A stretch of DNA of 64,000 nt from Paenibacillus sp. (GCF_031177825.1 NZ_JAPSKE010000010.1:111193-175192), one strand, 5' to 3'. Positions 8,565 through 17,875 are shown, numbered from the stretch's first letter. The notes: generated from the letters alone by a model not told the origin. Numbers and translations are program-made.

Positions 8565-11500
8565 TTATTGTAAAACACGCGGTTCGATCAGCTTTAACAC
8601 GAACTCGATATCGCTCTGATCCATGAATCCGTCCTGATTGATATCGACCAAGACGCCCGAAGTCAAGAAGGCGAACACCTTGTTTATCTCGATTCTTCCG
8701 CCGCCGGCGGCCGGGTTGATCGCTTCGATCAGCGCCGCCCGCTTCGCCGGGGTCACGACTCCCAGGCTTTCCACCGCCGGATTGCCGACGCCCGCCGAGG
8801 AGTAGACCGCCGCGCTCCGAATGGATAACGATGCCGCTGCCGACCATACAATGCTTGCGTCGTTCCCGTTCGGCACCAGCGTCAGCACGACCGTCCGTCC
8901 GCTGTCGTCCGCCGGGTCGACCGCCGCCGAGGTTATCGAAGCGTTCGCCCCGCTTAAGACGAAGCCGTTCGCCGGAATCGCTCCCGCGCGATCGAGCGGC
9001 GTCGTAAAGACGACCGTCACCTTCGTACCGCTTGCGTCGACCGCGGCGTACTTCGCCCGCGGCACGAGGGCGCTCGGCGCAGGCATAATATTGCCTACGA
9101 CGACGGTCCGTACCGCCCGATTGCCGGCGGCGTCTTCCGCGTAAACCGTATAGGCGCCGTTCGCCGTAACCTCGAAGTAGCTGCCGAACACCGCTTCTCC
9201 GACCGTAGGGAATGCGTCCGCCGTAAGCTCTCCGGGAGCCCACAGCACGCGTTCAAGCCGATTCCCCGAGCCGATCGCCTCCGCGGCGACGATCACCTTC
9301 ACCGCCCCATAGGTCTGGCTTTCCGGAGCGAGCGCAAGAGCGATAGTCGGAGGATTCCGGAAAATGTTGCCGATGCCCACCGACTGACTCATCGTATTGC
9401 CTGCGGCGTCGGTCACCACGATCGTGTATATGCCCTTCTCCTGAACGACCACTTGCTGCTCCGCTACCGCCGGCAGCGTCGCGACATGGTCGCCGCCGAT
9501 CCATTGGATCGACTGAATCGTATTGCCGTCCCCGTACACCGATACCGATACGGTGACCGTCACATCGCCCGAAGTCGGCGCATCCGGGTTTCTGGCGATC
9601 GTAATCGTCGGCGACGTCACGTAAATATTGTCCACCGTCGTGTAGGCTACCGTCTCGTTCCCCGCCCGGTCCTTGGCATATACCGTATACCAGCCGTTGG
9701 CGCTGACGTCGAAGGCGCGCGTCGCCAGATCGATCGAAGCGCCCGCATCGGCGAAATGCTCCTTCGACAGCGCCCCGTAATCCCACTTCAACGTCTCCAG
9801 CGCGTTGCCGATGTCCGTCCCGTAGACGAACTCGGATACCGACAAGGTTACGCTCTGATTCGTCGGCGCTTCCGTCCCCGCGATCAGCGCAAGTTCCGGA
9901 GCTCTCCGTTCGATGTTGCCGATCGCGATCGTCTGCACCGTCTTGTTGCCGGCCTGGTCGGACAAATAAACCGTGTACGTCCCGTTCTCCGTCGCCTCGA
10001 ATTCGAAGGCGTAGTTCTCCGTATACGTCAGCGTCTCTCCGGCCGAAGCGAAATATTCGACAGGCAACTCGCCGTACGCCCACTTCAGCGCTCCAAGCCC
10101 GTTGCCGGAGCCCGTCGTGTAGCCGATCCCCAACACCGTTACATTGCCGTTCGTGACCTCCGTCGTCGTAACCGCGAGCGATGCGGTCGGAACCTCGCGG
10201 AAGATGTTATGAATGATTACGGTTTTCAGCGTCGCGAGTCCGGATGCGTTCGTCGCGTAAATCGTATACGTTCCGTTCTCGGTCACGTCGAACGAATACA
10301 TGCCGTCCTCACCGCGCGTAAGCGTCGTGCCGCCGATCGCGAAATCGTCGGCATTCCGGACGCCCGCGGCCCACTTCACGATCGTCTCGTCCGCAGCGGT
10401 TACTCGAATCTCCACGTTCCCATTGGTCGGGGCTAGCGGACTCGCCGTCCAAGACAGCTCCGGCGCGGTCGCCGCGACGCGGATGAGGAACGTCTCGAAC
10501 GTCTCGTTCCCGAGGCTGTCCGTCGCGCGGAACCGAAGCGCGTATTCCCCGGAGACGCTGAACGGCTGCAGCGCGTTAATGGGCTGCCATTCTCCTCCGT
10601 TGACGGAGAAATCTACGGTCGGAACCGCCCCGTTGTTGTCGCTGTAGTGCATCTCCTTCAGCAGTACGGTTTGGTTCGCCAGCTGCCCAGACGCGTAGTC
10701 GGAACCGTCTTCGGTCTTGAAGGAGACGGTCATCGTCGGTCCCGTCCGGTCGATCCGAACCCACTGTTGGATTTCGCCGACGTTCCCCGCCTCGTCGATC
10801 GCCCGGAGCGTTACGAGATGCTCGCCTTCTTCGTCGATCTCCAACGCTCCTTCGAGCGGAGCCGGAACGGATCCGTCGACGGCATATTCCGTCCGCACAG
10901 GCGATCCGGAGCCGTCCCCGGCGGAAGCCGCGAGCCGCACGCGCTGCGTCGTCCATTCGCCGCCCGCGTAAGGCAGGCCGTCTTCCGTCGTCGCCGCCGC
11001 CGTCAGCAGCGGGGCGGTCGTATCGATCCGCACGTCGAAGGATGCGGTTTCGATTACATTTTCCGATTGGTCGTAGGCCTTGAACTTCACCATATATTCG
11101 CCGTCGGCGGACAAGACGATCGACGCGCTCTCCTCCCACGTCGCCCCGTCATTCGCGGATGCCTCGACGCGAGCGATCTCGCTCTCCCCGTCCGTCGGCT
11201 CGAACGTCGCTTGGACCGGATGTCTCGTCCAGGCGCCCGGACTGTACCCTATCCCACCGCTAAGGAAAGACACCGCATATGTCGGCGGCGTCGCGTCGAC
11301 CCGGAACGGATCCGTCACGACATGCGCGGTGTTGCCGCGGTCGTCCTTCGCCTGAAGATGCAAGTACCAGATGCCGTCCGCCGTCCGTTCGATCGCGTCC
11401 CCGCTCGCGAACGCCGTCCACCCCGATGCCGGCGTCTCGGGCGACGACGACCAAGCGTACAGGAAGCTGCTGTCGTTCAGCGGTCTTCCGTACGTCGTTT

Positions 11501-14500
11501 GCGCGACCGTGACGGTTGCGGAAGCCTTCTTCAGCCAGGCGCCGTCGGAGTGGTTGGTCGACGCAACGATGTGCGGGAGGTCGTACAAACTGGTCGTAAA
11601 CCAAGCGCTATTGTCTTCTGTCGTCCCGTCGTTCCCTCCGGAAAGCGACGCCCTCAGAATGCCCGAGCTCGTCGTCAGCGCGGCCGGCACGTCGACGGAA
11701 GCGATGATCGTCTCGTAAGCCTCTCCCGCTTCAATCGAATCCGAACGGGTACAAGCGCCTCCCGAACAAGTCCAGCCCTCGCCCGTAAGCGTCAGATTTT
11801 GGAACGACGTCATCGCATGGAAGCTCACCCGCACCTCGCCCGCCGTCGGACCGCCTTCTACGTTCGCCACGGTGAAGACGATGTCGCGGCGTTGACCGGT
11901 CAGGAAGTCGCCCGGTTCGGCCGTTTCCGCCGTAATCGTAAGCTGCGGAGCGTAGGCCACGTTCACCTCGGCCGTGGACGCGATTTCGAAGCCGTCCAGC
12001 TCCAACGCGAACGTGAAGGGACCTTCCTCCGCAAACGGCGGATTGTAAATCTCCGCCGTCTCCGGAAATTCGACGACCGCCTCTTGACCGTACTCGACGT
12101 CGGTCGGGAGTAGGAACATAACCGTGTTGTCCATCGTCATCGGCTCGACTACGTACGGCGTGCCGTCCACCTTCACCGTCACGCCCGATTCCGGCGTCAA
12201 CGCGCCGATCCCGTATTCGATCGGGAACGTTAATCTGACGACTTCCCCTTCGTCCAGACTGCGGCTCGGCGCGAACGCGACCGACACGCTCGTATTCGCC
12301 GATGTATACGGCGTTCCCAGCGTAACGCTCATCGACTCCGCAGGGGCTTCCGGGAACGCGAGCTGGTAAGGCTCCGAGATCGTCCCGCTTCCGCCCGCGA
12401 TCCGGATATTGTCCTGCAGCCGGATGACCGGCTTCGCCGCGAACGGCGTATGGAACAAGTCGACTTCGCCGGAGCCGTAGTTTTGTACGAAAGCATGGAA
12501 CTGGTACCAGCTCGGGGTCGTCTCCGGCGCGTTCGCGATCGGATTCATGAGGAACCATCGTTCGTCCCATCCCGTCACCGGATCGTCCGGATGCAGCCAA
12601 CCGCCCGTTTGGAGCGCCTTATACTCCGCATACGTAAGTAAAGCGACCTTTTCCCTAGCCGTGTACGGTTCAATCGATTCATCGACTTCGATGACGCCTC
12701 CCGTCTTGAGCAGGTACGGCACCTCGATGTCCATCGGGACGAGCCAATGTTTCCGGTACGCTTCGCCGTCCAACAAGTTCAGGAAGTTCGTGTTCAGGCG
12801 GTAGGCGAGCGACGATTCATGCGTCGAGTCGAAGCGGTACCCGTCATCCGTCCGCGACGCAGCCGCGTTATAATCGAACGCGTCGTCCCACCCCGTCGGC
12901 TCCCCGTAATGCTCCAACGCGACCAGCTTCCCGCTTCCGTCGCCCACCGTCATCCATTCCCGGTCCGCGAACGTAACGATCTCCCCGGCCGGAAGGGCGG
13001 CGAAAGCATCGCCCGAAACCGCCAGCTCGGGGAGGATTCGCACCGAATACGTCATCGCTTCGTCCTCGGCATTCACGGCCCTCAGCTCAAGCTGCGTCTC
13101 CGTCCCCGGTTCCAACGGAATCTCCAACGGAGCCGAACCGTCCTCCTGCAGCGCTCCGTTCACGTACAGCCTTGCTCGAGGGTCGTTGAGCGAAGGAATG
13201 AGCTCCACCGTCTCCGCATTCCTAGGCACCATGAGTACATGGTTCGGCTCTTGCGGCAGGAAGTCCGACAAAAAATACCCGACATCGGCATGGAGCCCGT
13301 TCAATCGGTTATCATATACCAAATCCATGCGAACGACCCGATGGCTGTTCTTATCCGCGACGATCAAGTTGCCGGCGGCATCCGTCGCCAGACCGTAAGG
13401 GTAATCCTCCGCGTCCGGCAAGAATTGCTGCAAGCCGCCGGCATACTCGCCGTCGGGGGCGAAGACGTGCAGCGTTTGGTTGTCCGAATCCCCCACGAAT
13501 ACGTGCCCGGCCGCGTTCACCGCAAGGCCCGTAATATAGTCCAGCCGGTCGTACGCTCCCGGATAGGCGCCAAGCTCGTAAGCGAACGTTCCGTCCGCCG
13601 AGAACACTTGAATCTTGTTGATTCCGCTGGACACGTAGATGAATCCTTTGCGATCGGAGGCGATCAGCCGCGGCTGGTCCGCCTCGAACAAACCTGTTTG
13701 TTCCAGCGACGCCCCGCTGTATTCCACCACGTATCCGACCGGCGTCTCCACGTCGTACCGCGTCTCCGTCGCAAGCACATTGCCGTGCTTCGAGAGCGCG
13801 ATGCCGTGCAGCTCGTTCGGCACTGTAATGTCAGTGTCCTTGGTGCCGTCGGCGAGAAACTTCACAATGCGCCCCGCAGCCGCCTCGGCCGCATATACGA
13901 CGCCCGCCGGACTGACGGCGACGAGATCCGGAGCGAAGTTCTCTTGCCGGAATGCGGCTACCTTCGTTCCGTCAGCGTCGTACTTCTCGATCTCCCCTTG
14001 ACCGGAATCGGCCACATACACATTCCCTGCGGCGTCTACGGCCACGTTCGTCGGGTAGTCGAAGTAGCCTTCCGCTTCGCCGAAGGCGTTCGCCTGCACG
14101 ATCGTCCCGTGCTCCGTATCCGTCACGTACAGCGTCCCTTGCTCGCCGTACACGAAGTCGTCGCTGATCGCAAGTCCCGCGAGCTGCTTTCCGATTCCGC
14201 TCCACTCGTCCAGCAGCTCGCCGCTTGACGGATCGAATACCTGAATCTTGTTCTTGGTCTCGTCCAGCAGCAAGAGGTTGCCTTCCGCGTCGATCGCGAC
14301 GTCTTTCGGGGTCGAGCTATTTTCAAAAGGATCGATCATTTCGCCTTCGCCGTCTTCGCTTGTCCCCAGCGGCGGCGGCGACGTCGGAAACTCGGCCAAG
14401 TATTCGCCATTCGCGCTTACCTTATAGACGGTGCCGACGCCGATGTCGCCGCCCATCATCGGGAACCGCTCGGTCACGTATACGTTGCCCGCCGCGTCGA

Positions 14501-15398
14501 CCGCCGCACCCATCGGATCCGCTAGGGCCCCGCCGTTGTCCCAATACCACGTATTGCCATCCTCAAGCAACGCGACGAGCCGGTCGCTTCCGCTATTCGC
14601 TACGTACAGGTTGCCGGCATCGTCGATCGCGAAGCCCTTCGGATCGTCCAACAACCCGACGCCACGAAATTCTACGAACGATCCGGCGGCGCTGAAGACA
14701 ACGATCCGGTCGTTGGAAGAGTCCGAGACGTAGATCCTGCCTTCGTCGTCCACTCTTACCGCAGACGGGTAATTCAACGACTCTATGGCGCCGTTGTCGT
14801 CGAACACGCCGATGGTCAGCAGCACCTCCCCCGTCGGAGACAGCTTGACGACCTGATGCCTGCTATAATCCGCGACATACGTATTTCCGGCCGCATCCAC
14901 ATCCATCCCGGAAGGGTAGTCGAGATCGTACGCGCCCGCCGGAATCGACGACATTCCGTTCACGTCGAACGGCCTCCGGATCGCCCGGATGAAGTACGTA
15001 TTCGTACTCTCCTCGCCGATGACGTCGATTTCGATCCAGTTTTCCCCGTACCGGAGAGGAACCGTATAAGGCGCGTTGTCCTCCGCCTTATGTCCGTTAA
15101 TCTTCAGTTTGCCGACATACGGAACGTTCAGCTGCGGCGTAATTTCCAGCGTGTCCGCCGAGCCGACCGTCACATCGTAGCCGAGCACGTAGGGGTTGAA
15201 GGAAGGTTCCCAGCTTCCCTCGCTATTTCCCATGAGCTCAAGCTCCGTGCCGTCCGCACGCACCGTCAGATCCCCGAGCAGATCGTCCCCTTCCGCCGCT
15301 TGCGCGACAGGGACGCCTGCCAGAGGGATGCACGACATCCAGGCGATCAGCCCGACCAGCAGCCACTTGTACGCCCCCTTGCGAAAATGCTTCCTCAC
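8565..15398 (-). CDS. Giant secreted NHL-repeat / Ig-like protein with C-terminal half-dockerin
   Basis: A 2277-residue protein with a signal peptide (about 1-35, ending VAQAAEG). It begins with a cadherin-like beta-sandwich (about 40-140). NHL beta-propeller repeats follow (about 145-710; units of the form DAAGNVYVADSG and GNLLLLDETKNKIQVF). A second beta-sandwich (about 720-815) and a region resembling DUF6273 (about 820-1020) come next. Beta domains, then several Ig-like units sharing the D-x-AGN signature, lead to five about 90-residue repeats (1644-2105). A SwmB-like domain (IPANGFVLSGANASI) precedes a single dockerin loop DINQDGFMDQSD and the tail IEPRVLQ. The GTG start at 15398 has GGGAGAG 7 nt upstream. 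It has its own promoter and terminator. It is a plausible dockerin-bearing cargo for a wall cohesin; the ligand of the propeller is unknown. Confidence 0.85.
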   Translation of the reverse strand: MRKHFRKGAYKWLLVGLIAWMSCIPLAGVPVAQAAEGDDLLGDLTVRADGTELELMGNSEGSWEPSFNPYVLGYDVTVGSADTLEITPQLNVPYVGKLKINGHKAEDNAPYTVPLRYGENWIEIDVIGEESTNTYFIRAIRRPFDVNGMSSIPAGAYDLDYPSGMDVDAAGNTYVADYSRHQVVKLSPTGEVLLTIGVFDDNGAIESLNYPSAVRVDDEGRIYVSDSSNDRIVVFSAAGSFVEFRGVGLLDDPKGFAIDDAGNLYVANSGSDRLVALLEDGNTWYWDNGGALADPMGAAVDAAGNVYVTERFPMMGGDIGVGTVYKVSANGEYLAEFPTSPPPLGTSEDGEGEMIDPFENSSTPKDVAIDAEGNLLLLDETKNKIQVFDPSSGELLDEWSGIGKQLAGLAISDDFVYGEQGTLYVTDTEHGTIVQANAFGEAEGYFDYPTNVAVDAAGNVYVADSGQGEIEKYDADGTKVAAFRQENFAPDLVAVSPAGVVYAAEAAAGRIVKFLADGTKDTDITVPNELHGIALSKHGNVLATETRYDVETPVGYVVEYSGASLEQTGLFEADQPRLIASDRKGFIYVSSGINKIQVFSADGTFAYELGAYPGAYDRLDYITGLAVNAAGHVFVGDSDNQTLHVFAPDGEYAGGLQQFLPDAEDYPYGLATDAAGNLIVADKNSHRVVRMDLVYDNRLNGLHADVGYFLSDFLPQEPNHVLMVPRNAETVELIPSLNDPRARLYVNGALQEDGSAPLEIPLEPGTETQLELRAVNAEDEAMTYSVRILPELAVSGDAFAALPAGEIVTFADREWMTVGDGSGKLVALEHYGEPTGWDDAFDYNAAASRTDDGYRFDSTHESSLAYRLNTNFLNLLDGEAYRKHWLVPMDIEVPYLLKTGGVIEVDESIEPYTAREKVALLTYAEYKALQTGGWLHPDDPVTGWDERWFLMNPIANAPETTPSWYQFHAFVQNYGSGEVDLFHTPFAAKPVIRLQDNIRIAGGSGTISEPYQLAFPEAPAESMSVTLGTPYTSANTSVSVAFAPSRSLDEGEVVRLTFPIEYGIGALTPESGVTVKVDGTPYVVEPMTMDNTVMFLLPTDVEYGQEAVVEFPETAEIYNPPFAEEGPFTFALELDGFEIASTAEVNVAYAPQLTITAETAEPGDFLTGQRRDIVFTVANVEGGPTAGEVRVSFHAMTSFQNLTLTGEGWTCSGGACTRSDSIEAGEAYETIIASVDVPAALTTSSGILRASLSGGNDGTTEDNSAWFTTSLYDLPHIVASTNHSDGAWLKKASATVTVAQTTYGRPLNDSSFLYAWSSSPETPASGWTAFASGDAIERTADGIWYLHLQAKDDRGNTAHVVTDPFRVDATPPTYAVSFLSGGIGYSPGAWTRHPVQATFEPTDGESEIARVEASANDGATWEESASIVLSADGEYMVKFKAYDQSENVIETASFDVRIDTTAPLLTAAATTEDGLPYAGGEWTTQRVRLAASAGDGSGSPVRTEYAVDGSVPAPLEGALEIDEEGEHLVTLRAIDEAGNVGEIQQWVRIDRTGPTMTVSFKTEDGSDYASGQLANQTVLLKEMHYSDNNGAVPTVDFSVNGGEWQPINALQPFSVSGEYALRFRATDSLGNETFETFLIRVAATAPELSWTASPLAPTNGNVEIRVTAADETIVKWAAGVRNADDFAIGGTTLTRGEDGMYSFDVTENGTYTIYATNASGLATLKTVIIHNIFREVPTASLAVTTTEVTNGNVTVLGIGYTTGSGNGLGALKWAYGELPVEYFASAGETLTYTENYAFEFEATENGTYTVYLSDQAGNKTVQTIAIGNIERRAPELALIAGTEAPTNQSVTLSVSEFVYGTDIGNALETLKWDYGALSKEHFADAGASIDLATRAFDVSANGWYTVYAKDRAGNETVAYTTVDNIYVTSPTITIARNPDAPTSGDVTVTVSVSVYGDGNTIQSIQWIGGDHVATLPAVAEQQVVVQEKGIYTIVVTDAAGNTMSQSVGIGNIFRNPPTIALALAPESQTYGAVKVIVAAEAIGSGNRLERVLWAPGELTADAFPTVGEAVFGSYFEVTANGAYTVYAEDAAGNRAVRTVVVGNIMPAPSALVPRAKYAAVDASGTKVTVVFTTPLDRAGAIPANGFVLSGANASITSAAVDPADDSGRTVVLTLVPNGNDASIVWSAAASLSIRSAAVYSSAGVGNPAVESLGVVTPAKRAALIEAINPAAGGGRIEINKVFAFLTSGVLVDINQDGFMDQSDIEFVLKLIEPRVLQ
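9084..10469 (-). repeat. Five tandem Ig-like repeats inside the NHL/dockerin gene
   Basis: Residues 1644-2105 of the 2277-residue protein hold five units of 89, 97, 96, 87 and 92 residues. Each ends in a variant of NG(T/W/A)YTVYAxDxAGN followed by (G/D/H)NI. The central part repeats LKWAYG(E/A)L. The units have diverged, so the array is old rather than a recent slippage product. Confidence 0.85.
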
Positions 15399-15475
15399 TT
15401 TCCCACTCTCCCGCTAGTTCTATTAAGTTATGATGTTTACTAATATAGGTAATTAAGGATATGAACTGCAGGTAG

Positions 15476-15504
15476 ATTATACCCTCCCAGCCAACTCTTG
15501 TATA
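15476..15504 (-). promoter_or_regulatory. Promoter of the NHL/dockerin gene
   Basis: On the minus strand TATACA (15499-15504), a 17-nt spacer and a perfect TATAAT (15476-15481) lie about 80 nt before the GTG start. It sits directly after the terminator of the upstream small gene, so the giant gene starts its own transcript. Confidence 0.6.
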
Positions 15505-15585
15505 TATTTTTCATGCTTGAAAAAGAAGAAAAAATCCGACCCAGGGAGAGTCCCGGAACATGTCCGGCGTCGCGACGAAATCCAC

Positions 15586-15623
15586 AAAAAAAACGCCGAG
15601 CCGGCTTTCGCCGCGCTCAGCGC
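15586..15623 (-). terminator. Terminator downstream of the small membrane protein gene
   Basis: On the minus strand an imperfect GC-rich hairpin (15594-15623, loop GAAA) is followed by eight T residues (complement of 15586-15593). It separates the glycan operon and small gene from the NHL gene. Confidence 0.75.
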
Positions 15624-15643
15624 ATCGGTGCTGCAATATCGAA

Positions 15644-15772
15644 TCAAAACAACCAGAGCCACAACAGCCACAAAATGGCCGCCCACATGCTCGCCCCAAG
15701 CAAAATGCCGAAGAAGATGCCGCGCCATACGGATAAATCCGTCTCCCGCAAACCTCGTTGTTTGTCCCTCAT
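15644..15772 (-). CDS. Small single-span membrane protein (42 aa)
   Basis: An ATG at 15772 is preceded by AGGAGGG at a 9-nt spacing and opens a 42-codon frame ending in TGA at 15644. The product has a charged N-terminus (MRDKQRGLRETDLSVW) and one hydrophobic helix rich in Trp and Leu (RGIFFGILLGASMWAAILWL, then LWLWLF), so it should sit in the membrane with the N-terminus inside. The strong ribosome binding site, the membrane pattern and a terminator just downstream support it as real. The function is unknown. It follows the DUF218 gene by 67 nt and may be the last gene of that operon. Confidence 0.7.
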   Translation of the reverse strand: MRDKQRGLRETDLSVWRGIFFGILLGASMWAAILWLLWLWLF

Positions 15773-15839
15773 GGCCGTTCCCTCCTAATAACAATATATG
15801 CTATCAGTATGGGAAACTTGCCGCTGCGGTAAACCTAGG

Positions 15840-16445
15840 TCAGAGGGCGTATTTCGCCCAATAGACGAGCGTCTTCGCCCACTCCATCATCACGACCTGC
15901 TGCTTCTCGCCGTCCTTCCACCATCCGTCGAAGTCGCTTCGATCGTCCGGAGCGCCGCAGTAGGCGAGTTCAATGCCGGACCCCTTATAGACTTTCTCGA
16001 AAATGAACCGCGACCGCTTCGCATGCCAGTCCGACGTGACGACGACCGCCGAATCGTACCCGAGCTGTTCCATGAGCTCTCTTGTGTAAACGGCGTTCTC
16101 GTACGTACTCCGGGACTTCTCCTCTTGCACGATCGCTTCGGGCGGAACCCCTTCCAGCACCGCGAGCGCGTGCATCTCCTCGTTCGCCGTCGTCCGCCAC
16201 GACATCTTCGTCCCGTCGGACAGCATCACCTTCGGCGCCACGCCTTCGCGGTACAGCTCCGCGCCCTTGCGCGTCCGCTCGCCGTTGAGTTCGCCGCCGA
16301 GGACGACAATCGCGTCGCTCGCGGGCGGCGCGGGGCAGGGAAGCTTGAGATAGTTGCCCGTCGCCGTAAGGGTGGGGACGTGGAGCGCGGTCGCGATGAC
16401 GGCCAACGCCGCCAGAAAGAGCAAAATCTTATATTTAATACGCAT
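15840..16445 (-). CDS. YdcF/SanA-like DUF218 membrane-anchored protein
   Basis: A 201-residue protein with an N-terminal membrane anchor (about 5-25) and an extracytoplasmic DUF218 domain: SDAIVVLGGELNGERTRKG, ELYREGVAPKVMLSDG, STYENAVYTRELM and VVTSDWHAKRSRFIFEKV match the conserved blocks of the ElyC/SanA/YdcF family. Family members act in envelope homeostasis and lipid-linked precursor turnover, but no firm reaction is established. The ATG overlaps the last 11 nt of the WbaP-like gene, indicating translational coupling and a role with the glycan operon. Confidence 0.85.
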   Translation of the reverse strand: MRIKYKILLFLAALAVIATALHVPTLTATGNYLKLPCPAPPASDAIVVLGGELNGERTRKGAELYREGVAPKVMLSDGTKMSWRTTANEEMHALAVLEGVPPEAIVQEEKSRSTYENAVYTRELMEQLGYDSAVVVTSDWHAKRSRFIFEKVYKGSGIELAYCGAPDDRSDFDGWWKDGEKQQVVMMEWAKTLVYWAKYAL

Positions 16446-17841
16446 TGCGATTCAACAACCCGTTCACGACCGTCTTCAGAATGATCTTGATATCGAAGAA
16501 GAACGTCCAATTTTCGATGTAGAAAATATCGTGCCGAATGCGCTCTTTAATGGACGTATCCCCCCGGTATCCGTTCGATTGCGCCCATCCCGTAATTCCG
16601 GGCCGGATATGGTGCTTGACCATATACTTCGGAATTTCTTCCTTAAACTGTTCCACGAAATAAGGTCGCTCCGGACGCGGGCCGACCACGCTCATCTGCC
16701 CCATGAGCACGTTGAAAAATTGAGGCAGCTCGTCGAGACTCGTCTTGCGGAGGAAGGCGCCGAACTTCGTGCGGCGCGGGTCGTTTTCCACCGTCCATAA
16801 CTGATCCGATTCCGATTCCGATTGCACCCGCATGCTCCGGAATTTGTACATGTGGAACGTACGTCGATTCAGCCCGACCCGTTCCTGTTTAAAGATCACC
16901 GGGCCGGGCGAGGTGATCTTGATGCCTACGGCGATCGCAAGGAGAAGCGGCAGCGTAATGAGAATGCAGACCGCCGAGAACGCGATGTCGAACGAGCGCT
17001 TCATGAACCGATTGCGCAATTCGTCCAGCGGGATGTCGCGCACGTTAATGAGCGGAATGCCCGCGAAATTATCGAAATACGGCCGAGCCGGCAGATAATC
17101 GAAGTAGTCCGGAATAATGAGCGTCTTCACGCCGGCCTTCTCGCAGGTCGCGATGATCGCGCCGAATTTCTCGTGCGCATTCAGCGGCAAGGCGATAATG
17201 ACTTCATCGACCAATTCTTTCGCAAGTACCGCCTCCAGGTCGTCGATGCCCCCGATGATCGGCTTATACGCTTCAAACTCCTTCGGGTGCTCCTGGTGGA
17301 AGTCGTCCAAGAAGCCCAACACCTCGTAACCGAGCTCCGGGTAATGCTGCAGGTTCTCGTAGAAGCGTCTTCCTAACGAACCTGCGCCGAGGATGAGCAC
17401 GAACTGACGGTTATACCCCCGCTCCCGAATGTTCTTCAACCCCTCCTTGACCAACAGTCGGTAGAAGGAGATGAAGGTGATGTTGCCGATCAAATAAATG
17501 GCGAGCATTTCCCGAGAGATGTCCACCACTTTCAATATAAACAACACGCTCAGCAATCCGAGCAAGCTAACCAAATGAATTTGTAAAATTCTTATAAGTT
17601 CAAAGGAGAACCGCTTTCTCCGCTTCGGCGTATAGAATCCCACCGTAAAACCCGTAACGACCGCGATTACGCCGTACACCAAGCTCCAGAGGAAATAATC
17701 CTCCATCGGCAGCGGGTTCTCAAAGGACAGCCAGCCGCTTTCGAACTTCAGCCACCAGGCGAGCAGGAAGATGAGCTGGATGGCGACGAAATCGGTTATT
17801 ACGTACAACTGGGTCAGGAATCCAGAGCTTCGCCGGATCAT
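16435..17841 (-). CDS. Undecaprenyl-phosphate hexose-1-phosphate transferase (WbaP/WsaP-type)
   Basis: A 468-residue polytopic initiating enzyme. Four N-terminal membrane helices (about 10-130) are followed by a Rossmann-like central domain (LILGAGSLGRRFYENL). A re-entrant helix at about 275-300 (RSFDIAFSAVCILITLPLLL) leads into the bacterial sugar transferase domain, with PGPVIFKQERVG, KFRSMR, the LDELPQ catalytic Asp-Glu, GPRPERPYF and RPGITGWAQ. Enzymes of this type move a hexose-1-phosphate from a UDP-sugar onto undecaprenyl phosphate at the inner membrane face. The length fits the WbaP class; WsaP/WsfP does this in S-layer glycan loci. It is the second initiating transferase in the window (the other at 58.4 kb), which points to two separate glycan pathways. 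The sugar (Glc, Gal or other) cannot be told. Confidence 0.93.
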   Translation of the reverse strand: MIRRSSGFLTQLYVITDFVAIQLIFLLAWWLKFESGWLSFENPLPMEDYFLWSLVYGVIAVVTGFTVGFYTPKRRKRFSFELIRILQIHLVSLLGLLSVLFILKVVDISREMLAIYLIGNITFISFYRLLVKEGLKNIRERGYNRQFVLILGAGSLGRRFYENLQHYPELGYEVLGFLDDFHQEHPKEFEAYKPIIGGIDDLEAVLAKELVDEVIIALPLNAHEKFGAIIATCEKAGVKTLIIPDYFDYLPARPYFDNFAGIPLINVRDIPLDELRNRFMKRSFDIAFSAVCILITLPLLLAIAVGIKITSPGPVIFKQERVGLNRRTFHMYKFRSMRVQSESESDQLWTVENDPRRTKFGAFLRKTSLDELPQFFNVLMGQMSVVGPRPERPYFVEQFKEEIPKYMVKHHIRPGITGWAQSNGYRGDTSIKERIRHDIFYIENWTFFFDIKIILKTVVNGLLNRNAY

Positions 17842-17875
17842 GATTTGTTCACCACTCGAATCTTGTTTTCTCTTA

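Noticed and set aside
9084..10469. Repeated blocks considered as a CRISPR or satellite array
   Set aside because: The period is about 270-290 bases, in frame and diverged; it encodes Ig-like protein repeats.
10647..14228. Two plus-strand open frames of about 490 codons (10647-12113 and 12747-14228)
   Set aside because: Both are antisense to the NHL/Ig protein, are extremely rich in Arg, Val and Pro, and have no ribosome binding site or known motif.
15477..15794. A 105-codon minus-strand frame
   Set aside because: It spans a terminator and promoter, ends in Phe runs from the A-rich tract, and overlaps a better supported 42-codon gene in another frame.
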